Below are positions 24,293-35,525 of a stretch of DNA of 64,000 bases, piece by piece. The stretch covers positions 992,001 through 1,056,000 of the forward strand of contig JACTVC010000009.1 in assembly GCA_018417955.1 (NCBI GenBank), in the 5' to 3' direction. The position numbers were made by a program, and so were the translations under genes. The stretch is from Laccaria trichodermophora. Taxonomy: Eukaryota; Basidiomycota; Agaricomycetes; Agaricales; Hydnangiaceae. Position 1 is the stretch's first letter, and every line of letters begins with the position of its first letter. Below the pieces are notes generated by a model. That model was not told the origin of the DNA, ran no database searches, and saw only the letters and a list, made by a program, of their open reading frames with translations.

Positions 24293-25795
24293 ATGACTCA
24301 GTGCTGGCAGCCAGGTACCCAATACAACTATAACGACGTCGTCGAATACCAAGGTAGGTGTCTACACAACTACCTCTCTCCACTTTAACTCTTGATTTTC
24401 AACCCAAGGTCATCGGTATATTATCATCCAGCCCCATCGCTCTCAGGTACTCATATCCATATCAATCTACTCGCTCAACTCACCTTTCTTTTCTCTTTAG
24501 GGAGATTGGTGTCCACCCGCTACTCCCGCCCTATGGGGTCGCATGTCCGATGGAGATCACTGTGCACCGCAGCACGGGGATCACTGCGCACCCCAACAGC
24601 AACACGGTTATCACCCCCAACAACCTCAACAGAGTTCTGGTGATCAGTACACCAATCCCCAGGGTAATGTGGTTCAAGATATCATCCGTTGTCTTGCTCA
24701 GCCCATCGCATCAGGTTATCATCCCGATCACAAGACAGAGGCACCCCATGCCGAGGAGAAGAAAGGTTGGTTGGATGATGAAAAGCACAGGAAGGAACTT
24801 GAGGCGGGTGACAGATCACACATCTGTTAGGTTTAACTCACATCGTGTCATAGATCGCCGGTGGCTTAGCTGCAGGGGTCGCCGCCATTGCTGGTGGTGT
24901 ATATGCCTACAAGAAACACGAGGAGCACAAAGAAGAGGTACAATTTCTGGTGTTCTTCGCATCCTAATCGCTTCGCTCATTGGATATACTTTAGAAAAGG
25001 GCGGAGAACTGGGCTTATGGCAACTGGTTGGAGGAAGCCAAATTGCGTACTGCCTATTTCTATCAACAAGGGGGCGGTCCCGCAAATTGGGTCTTGAACC
25101 AGGGAAAAAACATTCCCGCCGGTTCTATTCAAGTTGGTAGAGAAAAGTCCTGGACCTTGTATATTTGCAGGGCGTTTTATGAGGTATGTTTAACTTCGCA
25201 TTACAGTCGTCTTGCCCAAAGTAACCATACTTGATAGGGGGGCCTCAGTTAGTTCTCGTTTTTTATCCTGCGGCTAGTCCTACCTGACATGTAATCGACC
25301 TTCAAGTCATTGGTAAGGCGTCTGATGTGTTCAAGAAAGGAGCGGTTATTGGCTTCAAGGACAAAGAGATTCACGTAAGAGACAACGTCGCTCACCATCA
25401 TGATTATGCTGATTTTGGCGACGTCAGCTCGATACTTACGAGATTCTCGTTGGTAACATGCAAGGACTTCGCTGGGTGTCGGCTCATGGCAGGCTTAATC
25501 TTGCGGCTCTCAGTGCCAGACCAGTCGAAGGTGGTCGTGAGGCGGATGGTACCCCCATTTACATTGCCAAGGCGCCCCACAAAGGTGCTGAACACCCAGG
25601 TAAAGCAAGCGAAAGACTTGACGGTGCGCCTTGTATCCTTGTATGCAAGAAACAATCTACTAAAGTTTTCACCAAGGTGCCCTAATCCCGTATGATGGAG
25701 GTGAGAAACTTATCAAGGTAAGAAGCAAACTCTTTAGCATGACTACAACTGAGGCTGTCTCCCAGGAATACCAAGTTCTGTGCTATTACAATTAG
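24293..25795 (+). CDS. CBM5/12-like module + membrane segment + two DUF3421 repeats
   Basis: Eleven exons (24293-24353, 24409-24446, 24501-24663, 24715-24803, 24854-24937, 24995-25183, 25238-25247, 25307-25374, 25428-25623, 25677-25717, 25766-25795) give 322 residues. The N-terminal 40 residues form a carbohydrate-binding-like module (YNDVVEYQGHRYIIIQPH ... PPATPALWGR), followed by His/Gln-rich linker. A Gly-rich hydrophobic segment (IAGGLAAGVAAIAGGVYAY) comes next. Then come two DUF3421 units, with WVLNQGKNIPAGSI and RWVSAHGRLN starts and the GKAS motifs. There is no signal peptide. Exon 7 is 10 nt. The frame requires a GC-AG intron at 24804-24853 (GAG|GCGGGT); the nearby GT at 24807 would break it. 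Intron 24664-24714 is in frame and could be retained. Substrate and role are unknown. Confidence 0.78.
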
Positions 25796-25999
25796 AATAC
25801 CAACACATGCAGTGGGGTTGTACGTTAACATAGTGTGAAGTAGCCATTTATCAGACATGTGCGCAATTCGAATTGAACAATCAAACATTGTTTTCGTAGA
25901 TTGGCGAACTGGGGAACTTTCCGTTGATATTATTCAGGTTTCATTATGTATATTGCTGATATCGAAATTTAGGTGCCAAATTCGTAGAACTACATATGT

Positions 26000-26774
26000 C
26001 TACCATGCCTCTGTATCCTTGACAACATGGCGGTTGGCGTCTTCCTCAGCCAACTGCACATTATAGTTGTAGACGATCAAGCAAGCCCCTAGATAGTCAC
26101 GGTCAGAGACCTCTGGCGATCGAGTATTTGAAAAACCTTACAAATTTCAACCAGCCACGCAACGATGAACACTCCAACCATAACACCTTTCACCAATTTG
26201 GCCCCATCTTGGCAACTCTTGAGGAGGGCGGGGTTTGCAGAACCACTAGCACACTCTTTGATGTACTTGGGTGCGTCTTTAAAGCTCTTGTGGATTGCAT
26301 ACATGCCACCAGCCATGCTGAAAATAAGATGGGCCACGAGCATTCCAAAATAAACTCGGACAAGAGTGAGTTTCCTGCCGATGGCACCAATCAGACTGGA
26401 GGGAGATGGAAATCAGCTGAGCTCAAAATTGATCCTGGGAGACAACGCACCCGAAAATCGAAAGGATGGTCAATGTGATATAGACAACGATCTGAATGAT
26501 GGTCGCGTTTCTGCTACCCTCTGAATGGCAGTCAGCTTTTGACTCACACAAAAACAAAAACAAAAAAACAGCCATACCATCTTTTTTCAGGTTAATAATT
26601 CCAACTACAGAGACGGCACCACCTCCTAGTAAACCGAGGAGGCCGAGTAACTGGGAGGAGGGAAAATTTTTGTCAAAAGACCAGATTGTCAGACCACATG
26701 CGTGTTCAACTCACGATAACGCCAGCGCGGACGGGAATGCAGCAGCAAAATGTGCGAGTGGTAACGGTCGTCAT
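26000..26774 (-). CDS. Four-helix small membrane protein, unknown
   Basis: Exons 26774-26715, 26650-26578, 26520-26451, 26395-26142 and 26088-26000 give 181 residues. Four hydrophobic helices are visible: RAGVILLGLLGLLGGGAVSV, IIQIVVYITLTILSIFG, YFGMLVAHLIFSMAGGMYAI and GVMVGVFIVAWLVEIWACLI. A CCC cluster before the first helix could be palmitoylated. The loop between helices 3 and 4 holds two cysteines (KECASGSANPALLKSCQDGA) that may pair outside the membrane, as in tetraspanins. The C-terminus is cytosolic and charged. No named family is assigned. Introns are 53-64 nt. Confidence 0.75.
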
Positions 26775-27148
26775 GTTGAATGAAGGATGTGTGTGTCGTA
26801 AAGGTCGTTGAATAGAGGTCAACTCTTGAGATAAATTGGGGAGAGCTTGTGTGCGTGGGGGTTAGGACCAGCCTATCAAGGAGACATCACAGAGGGCTCC
26901 GCATTATATAGTCTTTCGGCCATTCGGAACAACCAAGGCAGTGCTCCGGCGGACTTGCGCCCCGAGAATTCTGATGGCAAGTGGGTCATCAAAAGGCGAT
27001 GCAACCAGGAGACTCCAGGAAGACGAGGCAAGTTTCACAAGGCAGTTCACGCTAGCACACAGCCAAGGATCCACGGGCGTCAATATCCTACAGACATACA
27101 TGGTCAATATAATACAAGAGTAGTTTCAATCCAATACATATTCGCTGC
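26775..27148. other. Intergenic region
   Basis: 374 bp between the start of the tetraspan gene and the end of the next minus-strand gene. It holds the tetraspan promoter and a 3' UTR. A TATATA-containing stretch lies near 26905. No gene seen. Confidence 0.4.
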
Positions 27149-28668
27149 CTAATAATACTCTGGGTCAGAGCTTCTTGAACGTCGATGATGGCTGCGATGC
27201 CTGTGTTTCTTGCGCGATTTGTGAATCACTATTGTTTGCGGTGGTGGTACTCCAACAGGCATGCCCGCGCTCATCGCAGAGCCCATGTAAGCTTGTGGGT
27301 ACGACACAGAAGAACTGTGGCTTCTGGAATGGCCTGGTATGACCATGGGCATTGATGAGCCGTGATACGACGGGGAGACGCCCATCGACATGGAGGGCGA
27401 AACAGCCATGGGCATGGATGGGTCATGGTACATGGAAGGGCTCATCCCCAAGGGCATCGGGGACCCTTCATATGCTGAGCCCACTCCCATGTGCATCCCA
27501 CCGTTGGGATAATACGGAGTTCCAGGAGGATAAGAATTTCCAATGCTAGGTATCTGCATCCCTCCGCCACCATAAGATCCATAGGAACCAGCCGATTGCC
27601 CTTGAAATCCTCCCATGGAAGAAGAGTACGCAGTGCCAGGAAATGGCATATGAGGTTGAGAAGAGTGAGAACGGTGACGAGAGTGGGAGCGATGCCGATG
27701 GCCGGAGCGTGAGCGTGGATAGACCAGATCGTCATCATAAGCATAGGGGTCATCGTAAAAGTCATCCCTGTAACGGGAACGCGAGCGACGCCCACCATCT
27801 CCTCCCCCACGAGTCTAAAAGTAGATAAAAGCAGTCGGCAATCTATTCTGAATGTCTTGATAGGACTGACCTCGTAGAAGATAAGTGAAGCGGTATGGGC
27901 TGCGGCGTCTGACGCTGCCATTCGGGCATAGCTATCCATTTGCCGTGAAGAATAACTCAACAAGCGAGCAGCTTCAAAGAGATTCAGCTGGCAAATCCCA
28001 AGAACTGACTTGGAGCAGCACACCTTCCGCGACTGCAAGGCCGATGAATCCTTCCCTCTGCCTCTCGAAATCGCTGCTCAGGGGTTCACGAATAGAGCTG
28101 TTATGGGTCCAAGTACGATAAGCTTCGTAAGCTGCTGCATGTCCTATTTCCGTAGGAGACATGAGGCTGAGCTCGTTCTGAGCAACACAAGTCAGACCAA
28201 GTACGGTATAATTGAGTAGACGTGAAAGTCGACCAACCATTCCACCATATGCACGACGATGCCAGTGCATCGCTTCATGGATTCCGACGCCTCCGGCATC
28301 GATAGTTGAGGGCCTATAGTCTCTGACCCTGCTCCAAGCATGGTCAAAAAGAGACCTATCGAAACCTGGGATAAGAAAGTGACTGGAGGAGAGAGTAGTC
28401 TGCATGTCGTGCTCACGGATCAGGACTTGGAGCGTGGGCGCGATAGAAGTCCATGCCTCCCCCTGATATATAAGTGAGATTCAAGTGCCTCGTGTTGAAG
28501 AGACGCCGTGACTTACATGAGGGTTGAGGTTGAAAGTTTGGGGTCGGTGGAGGCCCAAACTGATACTAGTACAAGAGTGAGAGGGGTATGTAGGAGAGAA
28601 GTGAAGGGGATTACCTGGCTTGTCCCCCAACCTGGTCTGTTACTCTGTTTGTAGTAGCCGTAGGCCAT
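27149..28668 (-). CDS. Unknown protein with Met/Gly/Ser-rich region and basic His/Arg tail
   Basis: Probable exons are 28668-28615, 28565-28517, 28462-28022, 27987-27871 and 27814-27149, about 440 residues. A globular, His/Trp-rich middle (GVGIHEAMHWHRRAYGGMVG) precedes acidic-aromatic DDFYDDPYAYDDDLVY. A low-complexity half follows with repeated (M/S)SPSM motifs and a KKHRHRSHHRRSRS tail. Two problems remain. The CDS is one base too long: exons 2 and 3 do not share a frame unless the five-C run at 28459-28463 is one base too long or another splice is used. The intron between exons 3 and 4 must be only 34 nt (27988-28021) or even 22 nt. No domain is recognised; the tail suggests nucleic-acid contact, which is inference. 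Confidence 0.6.
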
Positions 28669-28774
28669 GATAGTCGTGGAGAAGAGGCGCGCTTAAGACC
28701 ATCATGTTGCCATCATGGTACTTATACTTAGTCTATTAATTGGAGTGATGACATAATCCTTGCACTCCACTTCA

Positions 28775-31700
28775 ATGTCTGGTCAGTCGCGTCAAAGTCC
28801 CTGTTTTCATTCCTTCTTATCGTTTCTAGATTACTCCGTCTTTGCCACTCCAGATTTTAACCCAAATGAATACGCAAATGCCATTCTTGCGGGCGAGCCT
28901 TATCCAGACCAAAAGTACAACAAGCTGTCTACACAGGACCCCATTGCAAAGGAGGACATCTCTTTCGCCATTTCAAAACTTACATCTGGAATTGACGACG
29001 TTGCAAAGCAAATAAAGCAATTAGTCCGCCTTTGACGCATTCAATACTCGAACAAAGGTCTCATCTCAATCACAGGTTACCGCTCACCACGAACAGTTTC
29101 TCTTGCAAGCCGCAAGTGCAAACGCGCTCTCGGGATCACTTTCTTCGGTTCGCTCCAATTTGTCAGATTTGAATGCGTCTGTTGAAAAGTAAGACTGTCG
29201 TTTTGTATCTGCAAAGTACCAATTGTTTTCCTCTACAGGCTTCGTCTCAAAGTTCATATTCCTTGCGAGTCACTGCAAACGTTGGTATCAAGACTAAAGA
29301 AGCTTCATCAGGCCTGTGACGTTCTCCGTCGTACATCTCGTTTTATCATACTTTCCCGAAGACTGCAAGTGCAAATGAACGAAATGCGCGGAATAGGTCC
29401 AGACACCAGCTCCACCTCCATCAGCGATGATGCCATCCCGTTAACATCTGAAGGCATGAGCCATGATTCTGACAACGAAAAAGAACGCGTGGTGGCAAAA
29501 GCTGCCTTGAGCATAGCAGAACTAGGTCAAACCATTTCCTTTCTCCGTTTGGTTTAGCTGAGTAAATAGGCTTCTTAGCGACATTGCTGGACGGACTGGC
29601 ACATCACTCGAAACAGGCATCGAATGACGGGAGCCGGCTTGACATATCGGACCCATCTTCATTACGTTCGATCACGGTCGTCGCAGCACGTGTCACTTTC
29701 ATTGAAGAAGCTCGCTCGAAAGTGACTAGCGAGATGGAGAACATGGTGTTGGTGGGTCTTTCGACATTGGTGAGTGTTTACTGCCTATCATGTTTTTTTT
29801 TTACACTGCGAACATGGTATCACCTCAATAGAATCAAACACTTTTAGCATCGTCCCTTCAAATAGCATTCAATCTTAGGGTCTTGCCATCACTCGTGCAG
29901 AATCTGGTATCTGATCTTTCCCATACAGTGGATGACAGGATACGAGGGGCGTTTGATTTATCAAAGATATCGAAAGATGTAGTGAGTAAAGGTGATCCTT
30001 GTTCGAATGTCGTCTTTAGTGTTACTTTTTATGACGAGTCTCCTTTCAGATTCGGGAAGTAATCCTCCATCCCCACAAATTTATCGATCACGAGTCAGAA
30101 CAGAGCCGACAAACGTAACTGCACCTCAATGGACTGCAGCACTTTGGTTTCGACTAGAGGCTATGTTCCAAGCAATGGCAGATTGTTGCATAAAGGTAAG
30201 CCCAGTCTTCCTGTATGCCTTCGCCTCCAGTCATTGCGTCACGCTAGGTGAATGCACTGGAGAAAGTTTTAAAGTTGAAGAAAGATATCACCACACATGT
30301 CATATTTCTTGACGAGGCAATGAAGGTGCGCCAATCAGTTTCCATGCACTGTAAACGTTGACATGTTGTCTAGCTCCTTGAGAACACGCCTAGTGCAATT
30401 TTTTGGACTTCCCTGAGTCGATCACTTGAGAAGCACTTGCGAGATTCAACAAAAGGTTTTTAGCATCATGCACTCTTGATTTGCCCATTGATCGGCGCGA
30501 CAGCATCAAGTTTTCTTCAACAAACTCTTACCTCGGGTTATCCCAAATTGCTACGCCTGTTTCACGATTTTTTTGGCAAAATTGCCGTTCATACCGACAC
30601 TATTTACGTTGATGCTTATCAGAGGTAATTATTTCGGTCTGAATTAGTATTACCCGCTGACAAGCTGCAGCCCGGAAGCTATTCTGGTTCTGCGTGCTTT
30701 GTCGAATGTCGAATCCATGTATCTCTCGAGATCAACCAACAGGATGAATGAAGCGGTAGGCCAGGCTTTTGCTGGTGGAAACCGAATGCCTCCAGGATCA
30801 AGTGAGGGGATTAATCTGGCACGCGCGATTGTGAATGAACTAGATTCGGCTAAATTTGATCCACTATTGGTCAAAGCTGTTGCCAAAAATACCGTTTCTT
30901 GTTTAGAGTTGACACTATCGAGGGTGGATGGTGTAGTACGAGCTTCCTCTGCCTGTGTTGTGCATGATTCTTATTCGCATCACCAGACAGCGAGAGACCG
31001 GAGCGCTGTGTCATTATTGGGACCGTCTGCGACACCACAACAAATATCTAACGCTCATCTCGCTACCTTCCTCGAACAAACATGGTCGCGACTTGTCAAA
31101 CTTGGCGATGAACACTCACCGCTAACTTTCAACTTGCTCCAGCCAAGCATACAGGTCGGTTTTGAGAGTCGACAATCTGACCGTTATTCAAAGGTTCCAC
31201 AGAAACTGCGCCAAGCTTACGAGAATATCATCGACCCCATGAAAACCGCCGTACGGCGTGAGCTCAGTGCGATTATTGCCAAGCTGCATCGGATCGATTT
31301 CGCAAAGTCCGTAGATCCCATGTCAGGGGGTTCCAGCCCCTACATGAAGGAGCTAACGGAGAAACTTGCATTCATCAAGGCGGAGATCATCAGTAGATAT
31401 GACATTGATGACTCTGGTTGGTCGTGGTGGGTGTCTTGCCCCCTACCCAGTGTTCTCATTGACCATTGTCACAGGACGGTCTCGATTGTGAAATATACCA
31501 TCAAGATTTTCCTCATGCACATCTCGATTGCCAGTCCCCTTGGAGAAAGCGGCAAGCTTCAGATGACAAGTGACATGACTGAATTTGAGTTTGCGTTAAG
31601 CGCCTTTCTAACAGGTGGAACACAAAACAAGCGGGGAGGCAGCCTTGAGGGCATTGGTGATGAATACCGGGCCCTTCGCGCCATGCGGTGAAGTTTAATT

Positions 31701-32035
31701 TTTCATTGACGGAAAGGATAGACGCTCATAAATAAGCCAGACCACTCTTGTTCCTTGAAAACAGTCAGCTTTCCTCGGTGCAGCATACTGCTGGACTGCC
31801 AGTTCTGATTGTGCTACATCACATCCTGGTGCGTTCGCCTATGCCGTTGCCTCATGAGTTGCACGGCTGGCAGGCGGCGGAGTACGTGAGATGGCTGGAT
31901 GAACACACTGAAGAAGAAGCTTTGACACTTGTAGATGGTGGACTGACGCACTGGGAAAAGGTGTCTGAGGCGGACGAAGGGGTGGAATATTTGAAGCTCG
32001 CTCGAAGTGTAATGAAATTACATAAGCTAGAGTAG
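28775..32035 (+). CDS. COG5: Conserved oligomeric Golgi complex subunit 5
   Basis: Fourteen exons (28775-29023, 29076-29188, 29239-29525, 29579-29769, 29832-29991, 30050-30195, 30248-30325, 30374-30455, 30504-30624, 30671-30932, 30987-31154, 31203-31423, 31475-31687, 31741-32035) give 861 residues. Family blocks: YSVFATPDFNPNEYANAIL, DISFAISKLTSGIDDVAKQI, LRLKVHIPCESLQTLVSRL, then RTSRFIILSRRLQVQM, and near the end LGESGKLQMTSDMTEFEF and EYRALRAMRPLLFLENSQL. COG5 is a lobe B tether subunit in retrograde Golgi transport. The donor at 31424 is one of two options (31433 also fits). A possible 33-nt first intron (28798-28830) is ignored because the frame is open. The stop is 18 bp before the next start codon. 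Confidence 0.9.
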
Positions 32036-32053
32036 ACTTTTTTTGTGACTCCC

Positions 32054-33249
32054 ATGACGGCCCTTCGAATCTACAAAAATATCTTGTCACCGTCGCGTAC
32101 AGCGTCGCCAGTCCTTTCTTCGCGTCTCTTCTCTTCCACGCCCTACGTCCGCCGTCCGGACAACTTGCGACCACCCCAACCTCCCAAGCCCATTGACGAC
32201 TCAACTTCTGCTCTCGACTACAAGAGGTCGCAAAGACTACGCCCGCCACCGCTCCCAGCTACCGACTTGCCACGGTCTAGGAGCGCGGAGGAGGCTGTTA
32301 CCAACATTCTTTACAATACCCCACCTCCAAGTCTCCAACCTTTCAAAAAGTATGCCTTTCCAACATTTTCAATACTCTTCTGAAAACTACCTCCCTAGAC
32401 ATATTTTGAACTGCCTTGTGCAGAATGAACCCGGGGTTCTTTCCCGAGTGTCAGGAATTCTCGCTGGCAGAGGGTTCAATATCGATTCATTAGTTGTTTG
32501 TCGCACAGAAATTCGCGACCTTAGTCGGATGTGTATTGTCCTCAATGGACAAGATGGCGTTGTCGAACAGGCGAGACGGCAATTGGAGGACCTCGTGCGT
32601 CTGTCTCTTTTTCATTGTTTGGGATTGCTCTTCTGACGGTTCATTGCAAGGTGCCTGTTTGGGCTGTCTTGGACTATACCGAGACCAATGTCATTTCAAG
32701 AGAACTCCTGCTTGCCAAGGTATCCATCCTCGGTCCTGAATACTTGGAGGAACAACTCGTTGGCGGACCCTCTCATGAGCCAAGGAGAGCCGTCTTCGAT
32801 CACGATGAATCTTCGAAAATGGAGCGTGAAACCGCGCTAGCGCATAATTTCGAGCGTAGCGCACACCCGAACCAGTTTAGTGAATCATCTGCATCCCCAA
32901 TCACGCCATCCCAGGCTCTTCGCCTCAAGCATCAACATCTTCATTCTATTTCTGTTCTGGCAAAGCAGTTTGGAGCCAAGATTGTCGATGTCAGTGAAAA
33001 TAGTGTGATCGTGGAACTCACTGCAAAGACGACGAGGGTGGAAGCCTTTCTAAATTTGCTCAAACCCTTTGGAATTCTTGAAGCAGCTAGGACAGGTACC
33101 AGTCGTTTTCAGCTTTACGTGCAGCGTGACTCTGACTTTACATATCAGGATTGATGGCCATGCCGAGGACTCCTATCAGGACAGATGACGACACTGTTCC
33201 GTTGGAAGAAGGTGGCGGGGTTGATGCGAGCCTACTTCCTCCCGGCTGA
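32054..33249 (+). CDS. ILV6: Acetolactate synthase regulatory (small) subunit
   Basis: Exons 32054-32349, 32399-32594, 32651-33095 and 33149-33249 give 345 residues. A mitochondrial presequence (MTALRIYKNILSPSRTAS) is followed by the ACT domain HILNCLVQNEPGVLSRVSGI, GRGFNIDSLVVCRTE. The second half has the family's VSENSVIVELTAKTTRVEAF, and RTGLMAMPRTP with a GVDASLLPPG end, as in yeast Ilv6. It stimulates the catalytic subunit and confers valine feedback inhibition on branched-chain amino acid synthesis in mitochondria. Introns are 49, 56 and 53 nt. The start is only 18 bp after the COG5 stop, so its promoter must lie within the last COG5 exon. Confidence 0.95.
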
Positions 33250-33832
33250 AAACAAACGTAGGACATATTTGTGGCACATTGATTCGGAAATTCCTACATA
33301 CAGGTCATGCAACGCGTATGTAATAGGCGCGTTAGGGGTACCCAATTTGTGAGAATGTTCATTGTGGCATCAAATCTTATAAAAGGACAATGGCAAAGAA
33401 CAATGAGTGTGAAAAGTATTGCCCATTGTTCGTTGCTTCGTATTATCAGGGTCAATGCCCACAACAAAAAGTACAGGTGATCGGTTTTCATTTTCGTTGT
33501 AATGTACATTGCAGGGGGTGGAATAATAAAATAATGCAAGGGGTCATAATGCATGCAGATGTGGACGGGGGGGGGAATAAAGGTATACAGATGCGGTTGG
33601 TTGTGTAAAGCGTAGTATAAACTAGGGGTCAATCCTAATGGTAGCAAGGGTTCATGATAATAGTAGGGTGAGATAAACCAGAAAGATGGTCGATCGACAT
33701 CGTCAAGCAGACAGCAAAGATAACCTATGTGCAAAGCAAAAGCAGGATAAGCAAGATAGCAAAGACTAAGAAAACAGAAGAAAAAGCATCGAGATCGAGA
33801 TTGATAAACAAAAATAAGGAAGTTGAAACTTT
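33250..33832. other. Convergent 3' intergenic region
   Basis: 583 bp between ILV6 and the HMG-box gene. A minus-strand frame at 33294-33734 is a run of His, Tyr and Leu with no start context, splice continuity or domain. It is treated as chance. A run of eight G occurs near 33568-33575. Confidence 0.45.
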
Positions 33833-35243
33833 CTAGTTTGCTGGTACACCCCAGGCGAGCGGGTTGTGCTCAATGGGTGAGTCAGGCATGGCAGATATTT
33901 TCCAACTACCGGCGGCGCGGCGATTGGAGGAGTGTACAGCACCTGCAGGTGGCACATAGGGTGTTGGGTGGTGGATTTCGTGCTCTGAAACGACTTGGAG
34001 TTGGGTGGAAGGGGTGGGTGGCATGGACGAGAGGGGAACGGAGTCATCATAAGTGATAAATTCTTCGCCAGTGAAGGAGCCCATATCTGACAGGGCAATG
34101 TCCGGGGAGAAGAATGAGAAGTCGGATTGGTCGGTGGACGCCATCTGCCCTTCAAAGCCATAACCATGCATGTTGAATCCGAATCCATTGAAAGAGTTTC
34201 CAAAGTATGATTCGGCCTCATAGTTTGTGGGGATCTGTCCAATGGATAGCTCAAGCTGACCGGTAGGGTTGGCGTTGAGAGAATCCGCGTCAAAGTTGTG
34301 AACTTGAAAAATGGAAGGGTCGTCTGTCGCTGACAATAGCGCTTGAAGTGAGTCTTCAACAGTCGGGTTATACCATGGCTGAGGCGGCAGGGGGGGTATA
34401 TCGAAGGATAATGGTACCTGAGAGAGTAAATGGTAAGGCTAGGTCTACAAAAATGTTGTGGTCACGTACAGAGGTGTTGCTCGAAGAGGATTGGCCACTG
34501 TGCCAGTCTTGGGTAGATAAAGTCGTGGTGGATGTCATGACGCTCGAGGTCATCAAAGAAGATGAGGTCGTGCCAAAAAGGTTATTGTCATTTGACTGGC
34601 CAAGACTGTGGCAGGCTTGGACGTTGACGCCATTATTGGAAGATTGGGCAACTTGCTGGTCGTCCGATGGATAAGCAGGGTCTGAAAGAGGACTACTTTC
34701 GTTGGGCGACGAAGAAATGGAGAGTGGAGGTGATGTGCCGAATGGTCCATATTGTGCGTACACCTGTTGTTGAGATTGCGATGAATCCACCTGTGGATAT
34801 AGGGTGTGGGGGGCATATAGAACCGGAGCAGCATTCGCGATGGTGGCTGGGATAGCACTCGCAGACGTGATGCGGACAGCGGGACGAGTGCGTTTAGCTA
34901 GTCGTTCATTGTCCTTCTCCTGCTTACGCTTGACACGAGCAGCCTCTTTCTCCTCCTTCTTTTTGGGTTGAAAGCGATAACCTGGGTATTGCTTCTGATG
35001 CTCAGCCTTTTTCTCATCAGCGCGTCGCTCATAGATGGCGCGCGTCGCCGCCGGCTCCGCTTTCCACATGGCGGAGATCATTTTGGACACCATTCCTTGG
35101 GGGGGAGGAGGTTGGCCCGCAGCACGAGCCGTAATTATCTTCGTTTTCTCTGAACGATAAATGATCCAAGCGTTTGGCGGGCGAGGAGCGTGAACGACGG
35201 AAGGTGGGGGGGTGGGATGCTTGGTACGAATGGGCCCAGCCAT
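33833..35243 (-). CDS. HMG-box transcription factor (MATA_HMG type)
   Basis: Two exons, 35243-34470 and 34417-33833, encode 452 residues. An HMG box spans about residues 20-95: RPPNAWIIYRSEKTKIITAR, then MVSKMISAMWKAEPAATRA, then YPGYRFQPKKKEEKEAARV. This is the sequence-specific subclass found in mating-type and pheromone-response factors, which bind the minor groove and bend DNA. A basic Lys/Arg stretch after the box is a likely nuclear signal. The rest is Ser/Gln/Asn-rich with acidic patches in the second exon that could activate transcription. The box helix has an inserted GQPPPP segment compared with typical boxes. Which developmental gene it corresponds to is not clear. An eight-copy CGA run lies just upstream of the start. 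Confidence 0.85.
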
Positions 35244-35304
35244 TGAGGGAACGGGAGTGAAGTCGTTAATGATGGCGACGTGAAGGGGTTGTGGACGTCG
35301 CAAA

Positions 35305-35328
35305 CGACGACGACGACGACGACGACGA
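35305..35328. repeat. (CGA)8 microsatellite in the HMG-box gene leader
   Basis: Eight perfect CGA units lie about 60 bp upstream of the HMG-box start codon, in the presumed 5' UTR or promoter (TCG on the sense strand). Confidence 0.9.
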
Positions 35329-35525
35329 AGAGATAAAAATGAAGAGGATGATGGAAGAGTGAGAGAAAACTGTTGATTGCTGTTGAATATTGTTGATCCC
35401 CTTATGGCCGTAATTGTAGGTCCATATTTTCCTTTGTTTACAAATGCACGTGACGTTCAAGATTGACGATCGATACAAGTACAAAAGAAGACTGTCAAGC
35501 TAAAGCAGGCTAAAGCCAAAGGCGC

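Noticed and set aside
27149..27640. Repeated MSPSM/MGVSPSM motifs considered as a structural repeat domain
   Set aside because: Low-complexity Met/Ser/Pro sequence without fixed period.
28798..28830. 33-nt first intron in COG5
   Set aside because: Too short for this genome and the frame is open through it; kept as coding.
33294..33734. 146-codon minus-strand frame between ILV6 and the HMG gene
   Set aside because: His/Tyr/Leu chance composition, no start context, no family, in a convergent 3' region.
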